DNA from: Rubrivivax sp. A210
Lineage (GTDB): Bacteria > Pseudomonadota > Gammaproteobacteria > Burkholderiales > Burkholderiaceae_C
Length of the DNA stretch: 64,000 nucleotides
Direction of reading: 5' to 3'
Assembly: GCF_904426505.1 (NCBI RefSeq)
Contig: NZ_CAJGBN010000072.1
Span: forward strand, 124,001-188,000
This document shows, piece after piece, positions 8,078 through 16,104 of this stretch; within the stretch, counting starts at the first letter, position 1; each line of letters begins with the position of its first letter. The notes beneath the pieces were generated by a model. That model saw only the letters and a program-made list of their open reading frames with translations, had not been told where the DNA came from and made no database searches. A program made the translations under genes and the position numbers.

Positions 8078-9523
8078 TCAGCCCTTGGGGCCAAATACTT
8101 TGGCGAGCGCGAGATTCACTTCGGCGGCAAAGGGGTGGCCGAGCAGTCGCACCGCCCCGACGAACACCGGCAGGCTGAGCGCGAAGACGAGCGAGACCTG
8201 GGCCAGGTTCCCCAGCGGCTTCCAGTAGGTGGACGCGGCCAAGCTGGCGGCCGGGACGATGGCCACCAGCAGGGCCAGGGCGGCGCTGCGTGCCAGCACC
8301 CTCAGCAGTCCCTGGAACTCGAAGCCGATGGCGCTGCGGGTCACCAGCAGCCAGGCGCTGACCGCGACGATCTGCGCCACGGCAAAGCCGACCGCCGCCT
8401 GCAGTGCGCCGCTGGTGGCGCCCACGGCGATGCAGGCCACCTGAACCGGCACCAGGAAGGCGGTTGTCCGCATGATGGTGGCAACCCGGCCTAGGGCCAG
8501 CAGCAGCGTCTGGCACATGGCCGCCGGCAGGGCGATGCACATGCCGATGGCCAGCACCTGGGTGATGCGGGCCGAGAAATCCCATTGGTCGCCGTAGAGC
8601 ACGCGCACGGTCGGCCCCGCCATCAGCGCCAGCCCGATGAAGAACGACCAGCCCAGCGCGGTGACGTAGGAGGTGGCGCGCAGGAATGAGGCGCTGGTGT
8701 TGCCGCCCTGGCGATGCTCGCGGGCGAACAGCGGCATGGCCACGGCATTCGTGGCATCGAGCACGAGGCGCTGGAACATCATCGTCAGGCCGTTGGCGCG
8801 CGAGTAGTAGCCCGCTGCGCCCAGGGTCTGCAGGCGGCCCAGAAGCAACTCGGGGGCGCCGATGGCGAAATCCCAGATGATGTTGGTGGCCGAGGTCGTG
8901 CCGCCGAACTTGAGCACCCGGCGCAGTTCATGCCTGCCGGGCAGCCAGCTGAAGTGGGCAGGGCGGAACCAGGCGCCGATGGCAGCGTTGACGCAGGTGG
9001 CGGCCAAGTTGCCCAGGGCCAGGCTCAGCGGGCCGAAATCCTGCCAGGCCAGGATCACCGAGGCGACGGCACCGGCCAGGCTGCTGAAGAAGCGCATCAC
9101 CGCCAGGCGCTGGAAGCTCATCTCGCGGATCAGCCAGGCATAGGTCATGGAGCCGAAGGGGTTGACGACAAAGTTCACCGCCACCACGCCCATGATCAGG
9201 GCCATGCGGGGCTCGCGGTAGAACTTCGAAACCGGGTAGGCCGCCACCGAGACGATCACCGCCATCAGCAGGCCCGTGCCCAACAATACGGTCCACACGG
9301 CGCGGATGCGGGTGGCGTTGAGGTCGCGCTCCTGCACCAGGTATTGGCCTGCGCCCAGGTCGCGCAGCGAATTGGCAAAGGCCACCAGCACCATGGTGAC
9401 CGAGAAGACGCCGATGTCCGCCGGCGTAAGCAGCCGCGCGATGACCATCGACGACAGGATCGACAGCGCGAGGGCCGAGTAGCGGTCGAGAAACGAGAAG
9501 AAGAGCGCGCGCCGCGTACCCAT
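8078..9523 (-). CDS. Wzx-like lipid-linked oligosaccharide flippase (MOP superfamily)
   Basis: 481 residues with about 12-14 hydrophobic segments. The N-terminus, with ARLLTPADIGVFSVTMVLVA and LRDLGAGQYLVQ, is typical of the polysaccharide-transporter (PST) branch of the MOP superfamily. Such proteins flip undecaprenyl-linked sugar units from the inner to the outer face of the cytoplasmic membrane, where a Wzy-type polymerase joins them. It is the last gene of an eight-gene minus-strand run and starts six bases after the glycosyltransferase stop, so it is probably translated from the same mRNA. The polymerase-like gene at 20,922 is a plausible partner. Confidence 0.85.
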   Translation of the reverse strand: MGTRRALFFSFLDRYSALALSILSSMVIARLLTPADIGVFSVTMVLVAFANSLRDLGAGQYLVQERDLNATRIRAVWTVLLGTGLLMAVIVSVAAYPVSKFYREPRMALIMGVVAVNFVVNPFGSMTYAWLIREMSFQRLAVMRFFSSLAGAVASVILAWQDFGPLSLALGNLAATCVNAAIGAWFRPAHFSWLPGRHELRRVLKFGGTTSATNIIWDFAIGAPELLLGRLQTLGAAGYYSRANGLTMMFQRLVLDATNAVAMPLFAREHRQGGNTSASFLRATSYVTALGWSFFIGLALMAGPTVRVLYGDQWDFSARITQVLAIGMCIALPAAMCQTLLLALGRVATIMRTTAFLVPVQVACIAVGATSGALQAAVGFAVAQIVAVSAWLLVTRSAIGFEFQGLLRVLARSAALALLVAIVPAASLAASTYWKPLGNLAQVSLVFALSLPVFVGAVRLLGHPFAAEVNLALAKVFGPKG

Positions 9524-9529
9524 GGCCGA

Positions 9530-10840
9530 TCAGCCGCGCCGGCTGGCCGCGGTGACGCTGTCGAGCATCGCCGCCAACGCCTGGGTGCGGCCTCTCCGGG
9601 AGGCGGCGGCCACGAAGCCGGGCTCGGGCATCAGTTGCAGGCCGGGCCGCCCCGGCGCCAGAAAACGCGTCAGCAGCTGCGCGATGGCGGCTGCATCGTC
9701 CAGCGGCGCGATGGCATCGATGCCGGCATTGCGCACCGTGGTGGCGGTGTCGCCGGCGGGGTCGGAAAGGCAGACGATGGGCCGTCCGGCGCGCAGGTAT
9801 TCGTAGAGCTTGGCGGGGATCTGCGCATTGCAATTGCTGGCCTGCAGCAGCAGCAGGCCGTCGGCATTCAGCATCTCTGCCAGGGCCTCGCGGTAGGGCG
9901 CGGCCGGCAGGATCTCGATGTAGGCCTCGACGCCGGCCTGCCGCGCCAGGTCGAGCAGCAGGGCCTCGGCCACAGGGGCGCGGAAGCGCACCCGAAGCCG
10001 GGCCGGGCTGGTGGCGCCGGCCTCGTGCAGCAGCTTCAGCGCCGCCATCAGCTGGGTGGGATCGCGCTCGCTCGGGTAGACCACGCCGCTGTGCAGCAGC
10101 GTTGTCGCGCCCGGGTTCAGCGGCCGGGCTTCGCGCGCCCCGTCGGCGTTGGCGAAGGTTTCCTCGTCGTAGCCGTTCTCGAGCAGTTCCACCCGCTGCG
10201 CACTGGCGGGATAGCGCTGGCGGTACTCGGCCGTGGCGCTGGGCGTGGTGAAGGTGCTGAGCGCGGCGGTGGCCAGGGCGTGGCTTTCGATGTCGCGGTA
10301 CTGCGCCCAGGTCACGGGGTCGGTGGGGTAGCCGGCCTGCGCCATGGGATCGCGGAAATCGGCGATCCAGGGCAGGCCCGAGCGGCGCGCCAGCTCGGCG
10401 CCTATCAGGTGCGCGGTGGCGATGGGGTAGGTGCTCCAGATGGCCTCGGGCTTGTACTGCCGGATCAGCTGCATGCCGCGCCTGACGCCGTCGAAGCGCC
10501 AGGTCATCCAGCGGTCGGGGCGGGCCATGGCGGCGATGTAGCGGCCCTTGATCGACAGGTGGCGCGCCGTGTCCCAGGCCATCGCCCGGCTCACCACCGT
10601 GCCGGGCGGGACATCGGCCAGCAGGTCGTTGCTCACGCGCTCATAGGCCTCGGCCCGCGTCGTCAGCACCAGCGGCTGCCAGCCCTGGGCCGGCAGGTGC
10701 TGCACGAAACGCAGGGTGCGCTGGATGCCGCTGCTGCCGGCCAGCGGCGGAAAGTGGTAGGCGATCATCAACACCCGGCGCAGGGGCGGCATGTCGCGGC
10801 CCGCCTTGCCACGGCTGTCCGGAGGGGTGCTTGCCTTCAT
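9530..10840 (-). CDS. Glycosyltransferase family 4-like protein
   Basis: 436 residues. VLMIAYHFPPLAGSSGIQRTLRF near residue 25 is the donor-side loop seen in GT4-like enzymes of EPS clusters. The C-terminal half has LLLLQASNCNAQIPAKLYEYLRAGRPIVCLSDPAGDTA, with the conserved acidic and glycine pattern that binds the nucleotide-sugar phosphate. It should add a sugar to a lipid-linked intermediate at the inner face of the membrane; the specific sugar is unknown. Its ATG overlaps the stop codon of the upstream acyltransferase gene (ATGA at 10837-10840), which implies translational coupling. Confidence 0.85.
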   Translation of the reverse strand: MKASTPPDSRGKAGRDMPPLRRVLMIAYHFPPLAGSSGIQRTLRFVQHLPAQGWQPLVLTTRAEAYERVSNDLLADVPPGTVVSRAMAWDTARHLSIKGRYIAAMARPDRWMTWRFDGVRRGMQLIRQYKPEAIWSTYPIATAHLIGAELARRSGLPWIADFRDPMAQAGYPTDPVTWAQYRDIESHALATAALSTFTTPSATAEYRQRYPASAQRVELLENGYDEETFANADGAREARPLNPGATTLLHSGVVYPSERDPTQLMAALKLLHEAGATSPARLRVRFRAPVAEALLLDLARQAGVEAYIEILPAAPYREALAEMLNADGLLLLQASNCNAQIPAKLYEYLRAGRPIVCLSDPAGDTATTVRNAGIDAIAPLDDAAAIAQLLTRFLAPGRPGLQLMPEPGFVAAASRRGRTQALAAMLDSVTAASRRG

Positions 10841-11934
10841 GTGGCGGCCTCGCCTTCTGCTGCGGCCTGCACTGCCGTCGGCTTGGCACGCTCCCGCCGC
10901 CGTTCGGCCAGGCTCTTGAGCCAGGGCCAGCGGTAGGTGGTCAGGTGGTACAGGCGCCGGTGGCTGTCGGTGAGCTTGGTGTGCCAGTCCATCATGCGGC
11001 CGTAGTACTCGATGCGCCTGAGCCCGCTGTCGGGCGCAAAGACGAATTTCAATTCATCTTCGCGCAGCAGCGAGGCGGGGGACAGGCTCTTGGGTATCGA
11101 TTCGTCGTAGGTCGTCTTCAACACCACCCAGGTGCCGTCGCGCACCAGCCCGAAATTCATCGCCACCGTCTGTTCACCGAACAGGTACTCGGTGAAAAGC
11201 GCCTCGTTGCGGCGCGCGGCTTCGGCCAGCAGGCGTCCGTAGAAGCGGCCCTGCTCGTTGTCTGGATGGATGGCCGTGCCCTGCTGCGCCTTCCAGCCCT
11301 GGCTTTCGAGGCCGCCGTAGCGCTGGAGGGCCGGGCCCATGTCCTTCTCGTCGCGAAACAGGCGCATCTCGGTGGCGGTGCCGTCGCTGGCGAGCTTGTT
11401 GCGCTGCTTGCGCAGGTTCTGGCGCAGGTTCTTGCCGCGGGCATTCCAGTAGGTGTCGAAGTCACCTTCCACCTCGAGCCAGGCGGTGTCGATGTAATCC
11501 GAGTGTCGCGAGGCCGGGCCATCTTCCTGGCGGGGGGATTGCAGGGGGTCGATCTGCGTGACCGACAGCGCCAGGCACAGGCCCAGGGCGCCGCTGCGAA
11601 GCAGGTCGCCGGCCAACTGGTCGATCCCGGGCTGTTGGCCGCCGGACACCCAGGCGCCCAGCGGCATCTGCGAAGGCTGGAAGGTCTGCCAGCGCAGCCG
11701 GCCCTGGGGGACGAGCACGAACATGGCAACGGAGCTGCCGCCCACCGATCCGACGAGAAGCTGCTCGCGTCCGATGCCGAAGATCTCGAGGGCATTTGCC
11801 ACCGCTTGCGCGGACATGAAGGGCTGGTTCAGGCCCAGGGCGTTCAGGCGGTCCCAGTCGTTGCTGACAGCGGCATCGACTCGGAGTTTGCTGGCGTCCA
11901 GGCGGCGCCAGGCAATGGGAGCGTTAAGGGGCAA
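10837..11934 (-). CDS. CelD/BioF2-like N-acyltransferase (GNAT_6 family)
   Basis: 365 residues from a TTG start at 11934, preceded by AAGGTG at good spacing and overlapping the DegT stop by 11 bases. The region from NLRQNLRKQRNKLASDGTA through RFYGRLLAEAARRNEALFTEYLFGEQTVAMNFGLV matches the FemAB/CelD-type GNAT fold found in cellulose and exopolysaccharide clusters. Members transfer acyl or aminoacyl groups to amines. Directly downstream of an aminotransferase gene and in one operon with an acyl carrier protein, it is a good candidate for acylating an amino sugar made by that aminotransferase; this is inference. Confidence 0.75.
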   Translation of the reverse strand: MPLNAPIAWRRLDASKLRVDAAVSNDWDRLNALGLNQPFMSAQAVANALEIFGIGREQLLVGSVGGSSVAMFVLVPQGRLRWQTFQPSQMPLGAWVSGGQQPGIDQLAGDLLRSGALGLCLALSVTQIDPLQSPRQEDGPASRHSDYIDTAWLEVEGDFDTYWNARGKNLRQNLRKQRNKLASDGTATEMRLFRDEKDMGPALQRYGGLESQGWKAQQGTAIHPDNEQGRFYGRLLAEAARRNEALFTEYLFGEQTVAMNFGLVRDGTWVVLKTTYDESIPKSLSPASLLREDELKFVFAPDSGLRRIEYYGRMMDWHTKLTDSHRRLYHLTTYRWPWLKSLAERRRERAKPTAVQAAAEGEAAT

Positions 11935-13159
11935 TGGAATTCACCTTTGGCCCACGCGAAGGGCAGGCCTTGAGTAGGGATTGCAAGCGCGAGGTCACCT
12001 GGTCGATGTCTTCGCGCCTGAGGTCTTGATGGCACAGCAGCTGCAGCACATGGCGGCTCCAGTGCAGGCCGTTGTCATGGGGCAGCACCGGGGTTCCCGG
12101 CCAGCGGCGGTCCCACCGGAAGATGGGCAGGCGCTCCTGCCGCGCTGCCGCGTAGATGGCGTCGGCCCGCTCGCTGCCTTCGATCCAGAGCGGGTACACA
12201 TAGGGCACCGCCCCCGGCGGCGGATCAGACACCAGCGGGCGGGCGCCGTGCGCGCTGGCAAAGGCCTCGTCGTACCGCCGGTAGTGCTCGCGGCGCTTGG
12301 CAATCAGCCGCCCGAACGGCAAGGCGCGGTGGATGAGGCGCGCCACGAAGGTCGGCCTGTCGCGCACGCGCCCCATGTCGCAGCCTTCGATGATCTCCTC
12401 GTCCGTGGGCGTGCGATCTTCGAGCGCTGACAGCGCGCCGGCCGGGCCCGGGGCGGCCGATCCCCTGAGCCGGGCCAGGGGCGAAAGCAGATGGCTCAGC
12501 CCTGCCAGGCGGCCGTAGCGTACCGACGTGTCGATCACGTCCCAGGCCGCCTTGGCCTGCGAGCGTGCGCCCGGTGGGCGCAATCCCAGAGGCCGCAAGG
12601 GCCGGTGGGCACTGCCCAGCAGCCCGCATTCGGGCACGGGCAGGAACTTGGAGATGCTGGCGGTTGCGAAATCGCCCCAATGGCCCACCGGGCGCTCGCC
12701 GGCCATGCCGAAGTAGCAGTGCGCGCAATCCTCGATCAGCACGATGCCGCGGTCGCGGCACCAGCGGGCCAGGGTCGACCAGGAGCGAGGCAGGCCGAAG
12801 TAGTGCGCCACGATCATGGCGCCGGGCGCCGCACCCGCGGCGCCTTCGATGGCGTCGAGCAGGGGCTGGCCGTCGGCGCCCAGCGGGTAGAAGACCGGAC
12901 GCAGGCCTGCCTCCAGCACGGGTGCCACCATGGTCGGGCAATGGTAGGTGGGCACCAGCACGCCAGCGCCCGGTGGCAGGTCGAGCTGTCTCAGTGCGGC
13001 GAACAGGGCTGCGCGCCCGCTGGTGGTGTGGGCAAAGGCCGGCAACTGCGAGAGGTTCGCAACCGGTTCGGCCCGGCAGGGCCGGAGGTAGTTCCAGTCG
13101 AACACCGGAACCTTGGGGATGGGGAAGGCTGACACCGGGGTCATGGCAGGGCTGGACAT
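11924..13159 (-). CDS. DegT/DnrJ/EryC1/StrS-type PLP aminotransferase
   Basis: 411 residues from ATG 13159; ATG 13144 is an alternative and longer forms overlap the TPR gene. TTSGRAALFAALRQL is the cofactor-phosphate region. VLIEDCAHCYFG carries the PLP-contacting Asp (about D144), and SISKFLPVPECG carries the Schiff-base Lys (about K171). The family transaminates keto-sugar nucleotides to amino sugars for polysaccharides, although some EPS-cluster members are divergent, as this one is in the C-terminal third. It lies between the TPR gene (23-base gap) and the N-acyltransferase gene (11-base overlap), an order consistent with making and then N-acylating an amino sugar. Confidence 0.82.
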   Translation of the reverse strand: MSSPAMTPVSAFPIPKVPVFDWNYLRPCRAEPVANLSQLPAFAHTTSGRAALFAALRQLDLPPGAGVLVPTYHCPTMVAPVLEAGLRPVFYPLGADGQPLLDAIEGAAGAAPGAMIVAHYFGLPRSWSTLARWCRDRGIVLIEDCAHCYFGMAGERPVGHWGDFATASISKFLPVPECGLLGSAHRPLRPLGLRPPGARSQAKAAWDVIDTSVRYGRLAGLSHLLSPLARLRGSAAPGPAGALSALEDRTPTDEEIIEGCDMGRVRDRPTFVARLIHRALPFGRLIAKRREHYRRYDEAFASAHGARPLVSDPPPGAVPYVYPLWIEGSERADAIYAAARQERLPIFRWDRRWPGTPVLPHDNGLHWSRHVLQLLCHQDLRREDIDQVTSRLQSLLKACPSRGPKVNSIAP

Positions 13160-13182
13160 CGGGAGTGCGTTCGCCGTGGGCT

Positions 13183-13926
13183 CTAGGGCGCGCTGGCCGG
13201 TGTCGCCGGCGCTGCTGCACTCGCCGCCGCGCTTGCGGCTTCGGGCTCCCGCCACTTCCTGGCGGCCACGAGCTTGTCCTTGAGTTCGGTGCGCGGCATG
13301 CCCCCGGCCATGGCCAGGTGGGCAAACCTGAGTGCCTCTTCGTATTCGCCCAGCTCCTGGTAGATCAGGCCCAGGTTGTAGAAGGTGAAGGGGTTGTCGC
13401 CGGCAATGCTCTCAGCCACCTTCAGGTCGGCTATGGCCTCGGCCTTGCGCCCGCGCTTGCCGAAGAAGCCGGCGCGGATCATGCGAACGATGTGGTCCTT
13501 GGGGCGGAAGCGCACGGCGCGCTCCAGCCAGCATTCGACCGTGTAGCGCATGTCGGCCGGCTGGTCGGTCTTCTCCTTCTCGCCCAGGGCGATGACGGCG
13601 ATCAGCGCCCGCGGGTTGTTGGGAAACGCCCGCAAGGTGTAGTCGATATCACCCCCTGGTCGAGTGCCCGTTGTGCCGGTGATGAGCGCCTGCACCGGCG
13701 GGGTGAAGTGCCGGCCCTCGACCAGGCTGCGCTCATCCACCGTGGCTGTGCGGTAGTCGAACGGGCCGTGTGGATTGCGCAGGTCGCCGCAAAAATTGGC
13801 GGTCTGGGCTTGCGCCGCTGCGGGCACGCACAGCGCCAGCGCAAGTACGGCCAGGCGGCGCAGTAGCGCCAGGGCCGGCGCTGTGGCGAGGGGGTGGCGC
13901 GCCAGGCTCAGATCGTCGACAGCCAT
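13183..13926 (-). CDS. Secreted TPR-repeat protein of the EPS operon
   Basis: 247 residues from ATG 13926. A signal peptide is clear: LLRRLAVLALALCVPAAAQAQ. The mature part has a Cys-containing N-terminal domain (ANFCGDLRNPHGPFDYR) followed by three or so tetratricopeptide-like helices, the clearest being NPFTFYNLGLIYQELGEYEEALRFAHLAM split over about 170-205, and an Ala/Pro-rich tail. TPR proteins in exopolysaccharide loci usually scaffold export or polymerisation complexes in the periplasm. It overlaps the end of the hydrolase 1 gene by 19 bases, so it is probably co-translated. No enzymatic motif was seen. Confidence 0.75.
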   Translation of the reverse strand: MAVDDLSLARHPLATAPALALLRRLAVLALALCVPAAAQAQTANFCGDLRNPHGPFDYRTATVDERSLVEGRHFTPPVQALITGTTGTRPGGDIDYTLRAFPNNPRALIAVIALGEKEKTDQPADMRYTVECWLERAVRFRPKDHIVRMIRAGFFGKRGRKAEAIADLKVAESIAGDNPFTFYNLGLIYQELGEYEEALRFAHLAMAGGMPRTELKDKLVAARKWREPEAASAAASAAAPATPASAP

Positions 13927-14774
13927 TTGCGGGTCACCTCGGCGGCTGCATGCGCCGCGCCTGGGTTGGAAAAGGTGTGGTCGGCCGTGACCAGCTCGGC
14001 CCGTGTGACATCGGCGCGGCGCATCAGGGTACGCCATGTGCGCGATGCCTTCACGAACTCGCGGAACTCGTCGGCCGTGTGGTCGTCGCCGCTCAGGATC
14101 AGCACCATCGCACCCCGGAACTGCTTGGCGGCGGCGGTCATGCGCTCGGTGTAGGCCGGGGCGGCGGCAGGCTGGCCTTGGGCGGCAGCGGGTTCGGTTG
14201 CGGAGGCCTGGGCGGTGCGCGCAGTCTGGACGACTTCGCCGAGTGTGCTGGACACCGCCACGCGGCCCGTCAGCAGCTTGCGCCAGAAGTCGGCGCTGAG
14301 CAGGCGCTGGACGTAGTAGTGCTTGAGCCGGGTCTTGGCCGCCAGGGTGGGCGAGCGCACCCAGGGGTTGGCCAGCGCCAGCCCGTCCACCAGCGGCGCC
14401 CCCGGCCGCGCGGTGTAGAGCAGGGCGGCCGAAGCGCCGTCGCACAGGCCCCAGAGCACCACCTTGCGAAGCCCGGGCACCAGGCTGCGCAGCGTGCTCA
14501 CCGCGGCCTCGATGTCTTCGTCGAGCTGGTCGAAGCCGCGTTGCGCGCCGGTGCTGTCGCCCATGCCGCGCACGTCGAAGCGAAGCACGGCATGCCCCTG
14601 GGTCGCCAGTTCTCGGGACAGGCCCGCAAACTGCCGGTGGCTGCCCACGCGCACCTGCGGGCCGCCGACCACCACCACGACGCCGGTGCGCGCCGCAACT
14701 TGCGGGCGGGCCAGGATGCCGACCAGGGTGTCGTCGGCGCAGCGCATCAGCACCGTTTCCTCGGCGTAGTTCAT
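13908..14774 (-). CDS. Exosortase A system-associated alpha/beta-hydrolase 1
   Basis: 288 residues. VVVVVGGPQVRVGSHRQFAGLSRELA, FDVRGMGDSTG and VLWGLCDGASAALLY are characteristic of the hydrolase 1 family found with exosortase A and EPS genes. The nucleophile elbow reads G-L-C-D-G, so Cys111 replaces the usual serine, as in dienelactone hydrolase. A C-terminal catalytic-type His is present in ADHTFSNPGAA. The reaction is unknown; thioester cleavage or acyl transfer from the neighbouring acyl carrier protein is a reasonable guess. Its ATG overlaps the stop of hydrolase 2 (ATGA at 14771-14774). Confidence 0.85.
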   Translation of the reverse strand: MNYAEETVLMRCADDTLVGILARPQVAARTGVVVVVGGPQVRVGSHRQFAGLSRELATQGHAVLRFDVRGMGDSTGAQRGFDQLDEDIEAAVSTLRSLVPGLRKVVLWGLCDGASAALLYTARPGAPLVDGLALANPWVRSPTLAAKTRLKHYYVQRLLSADFWRKLLTGRVAVSSTLGEVVQTARTAQASATEPAAAQGQPAAAPAYTERMTAAAKQFRGAMVLILSGDDHTADEFREFVKASRTWRTLMRRADVTRAELVTADHTFSNPGAAHAAAEVTRKWLSTI

Positions 14775-15631
14775 GCCCGGGCTTCGCCCTTCATCCCGGC
14801 AACGGTGGCGGCGATGAGCGCCGGCGCATCCTCGATCTCGGTCGTCTGCCAGAAGGCGGGGCCTTGCACCATCTGGTGGCGTACCTGGCAGCCCCCGGCC
14901 TGCCAGGCGGCCAGGTTCTGCTGTGCCACGGGCGATGCCGTGGGCGGCTCCTGTGGCGAGACGTCGATCCACTCCAGCCGTGCGGGGCGTGCCGGCACCT
15001 GCAGGCGGGCGGCTTCCAGCCCCTGGGCCAGGGCCGGCTGGATGCGGTAGCCGGCCACGTCCACCGTCTCGCCCGCGGCCAGGCGCTCGCGCGCCGGCTT
15101 TTGATCGCCTGGCGTGGCCTTGCCCATCAGCGCAGCCGCGGTTTCGAGGCGAAGAAATTGCTGCAGCACCGTCTTGCCGTTGGGCGTGGGTTGCCAGAAG
15201 AGGAAGTCGCAGCCGCCCTCGATGCGCGGCGCCGCGGCGTTGGCCAGCAGGCAGCCCATGCGGTGGCCCCACAGCCACAGGCCGGGCGGCTGTGCGTCCG
15301 GCCAGGCCTGGGCGTGGCGCGTCCGCGCCAGGGCGGCGGCGGCCACCACGTCGTCCACCCAGTCGGACCAGCTGGCATCGCCGAAATCACCGGCGCTGTC
15401 GCCGCAGCCCAGCAGGTCGAACTGCAGCACGGCGTGGCCGGCGGCGGCCAGCTCGCGTGCCTGCCACGCGGCCATGCGGCGCGACTTGTTCATCTCTTCG
15501 GCAAAGCCGTGGACGTGAACCACCAGCCCCGTTGGCGCGGTGCCGGCCGGCGGTGCGTGCCAGAGGCACAGGCGCTGGCCCAGCGGGCCGGGCCGCAACG
15601 GAGCGAAGAAGGCCTCGAACGCGGCCGTCAT
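14771..15631 (-). CDS. Exosortase A system-associated alpha/beta-hydrolase 2
   Basis: 286 residues from ATG 15631, five bases after the acyl carrier protein stop. VVHVHGFAEEMNKSRRMAAWQARELA and FDLLGCGDSAGDFGDASW mark the hydrolase 2 family of exosortase A loci. The expected nucleophile elbow G-x-S-x-G reads G-H-R-M-G, so the catalytic serine position holds Arg124. Either the protein is not a classical hydrolase or the nucleophile lies elsewhere. It may bind an acyl or polyprenyl intermediate rather than hydrolyse it; this is inference. The family is consistently linked to hydrolase 1, the ligase and the decarboxylase, as here. Confidence 0.85.
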   Translation of the reverse strand: MTAAFEAFFAPLRPGPLGQRLCLWHAPPAGTAPTGLVVHVHGFAEEMNKSRRMAAWQARELAAAGHAVLQFDLLGCGDSAGDFGDASWSDWVDDVVAAAALARTRHAQAWPDAQPPGLWLWGHRMGCLLANAAAPRIEGGCDFLFWQPTPNGKTVLQQFLRLETAAALMGKATPGDQKPARERLAAGETVDVAGYRIQPALAQGLEAARLQVPARPARLEWIDVSPQEPPTASPVAQQNLAAWQAGGCQVRHQMVQGPAFWQTTEIEDAPALIAATVAGMKGEARA

Positions 15632-15636
15632 CGGGA

Positions 15637-15882
15637 TCAGATGCGCTCGGCGACGAAGTCGACCAGGCTGCCCACGGTGGCAAAGGTGCTGCCGTCGATG
15701 TCGCCGTCGTCGACGGCGATGCCCAGGCGTTCTTCCAGCGTCGTGAGCAGGGTCACCACGGCCATGCTGTCGAGTTCGGGGATGGCGCCCAGCAGGTGGG
15801 TGTCGCGCGTGAAGCCGGCGCTGCGGCCGGCCAGGCTCAGCACCTCGTCCAGCACGCGCAAGACTTCCTGTTCGACATTCAT
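15637..15882 (-). CDS. Acyl carrier protein of the exosortase A/EPS locus
   Basis: 81 residues from ATG 15882, preceded by GGGAG at six bases. The phosphopantetheine attachment site is in PELDSMAVV (Ser39), followed by the acidic helix LLTTLEERLGI, as in stand-alone carrier proteins. It is the first gene of the minus-strand operon and diverges from the acyl ligase gene, suggesting that the ligase loads this carrier. A longer in-frame start at 15927 adds 15 residues without carrier homology and was not used. It is much too small for, and far from, the fatty-acid-synthesis cluster, so a dedicated pathway is likely. Confidence 0.88.
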   Translation of the reverse strand: MNVEQEVLRVLDEVLSLAGRSAGFTRDTHLLGAIPELDSMAVVTLLTTLEERLGIAVDDGDIDGSTFATVGSLVDFVAERI

Positions 15883-15901
15883 GGCAGCTCCCAGTGCGGC
15901 G

Positions 15902-15939
15902 GCACCCGCGAGGCCGGGTGCAGACAACCGATGATTCTA
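15902..15939 (-). promoter_or_regulatory. Putative promoter and leader hairpin of the ACP operon
   Basis: On the minus strand TAGAAT (15934-15939) is a good -10 element about 50 bases upstream of the ACP start; no convincing -35 was seen at 16-18 bases. Between it and the ribosome-binding site lies a perfect 7-base inverted repeat, GCACCCG (15902-15908) and CGGGTGC (15915-15921), in the leader. Confidence 0.35.
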
Positions 15940-16000
15940 GGTGGCCGGGCCTGCCCGCCATCGTGCTGGGAGTGCGCTTGCGCGCTACAACGTCACGAGT

Positions 16001-16036
16001 GCAGGCCCTGGCTCGCCAGGGGCCCTGTGCAATACT
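16001..16036 (+). promoter_or_regulatory. Imperfect palindrome and -10-like element before the acyl ligase gene
   Basis: An imperfect palindrome centred near 16013 (GGCCCTGGC, TC, GCCAGGGGCC, with one bulged G) abuts AATACT (16031-16036), a 4/6 match to a -10 element about 70 bases before the ligase ATG. The arrangement would suit an operator controlling the rightward transcript, but no regulator is identified. Confidence 0.3.
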
Positions 16037-16104
16037 CTTTGGCGCTCTTCAGCGAGGGCAGGCGGTCTCACGCGGCCCCCCTATCCAGGCCTCATTCCGA
16101 CCCG

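Noticed and set aside
8714..10936. A 740-codon plus-strand frame opposite the flippase and glycosyltransferase genes
   Set aside because: Low-complexity composition and complete overlap with recognisable minus-strand genes; a codon-bias shadow.
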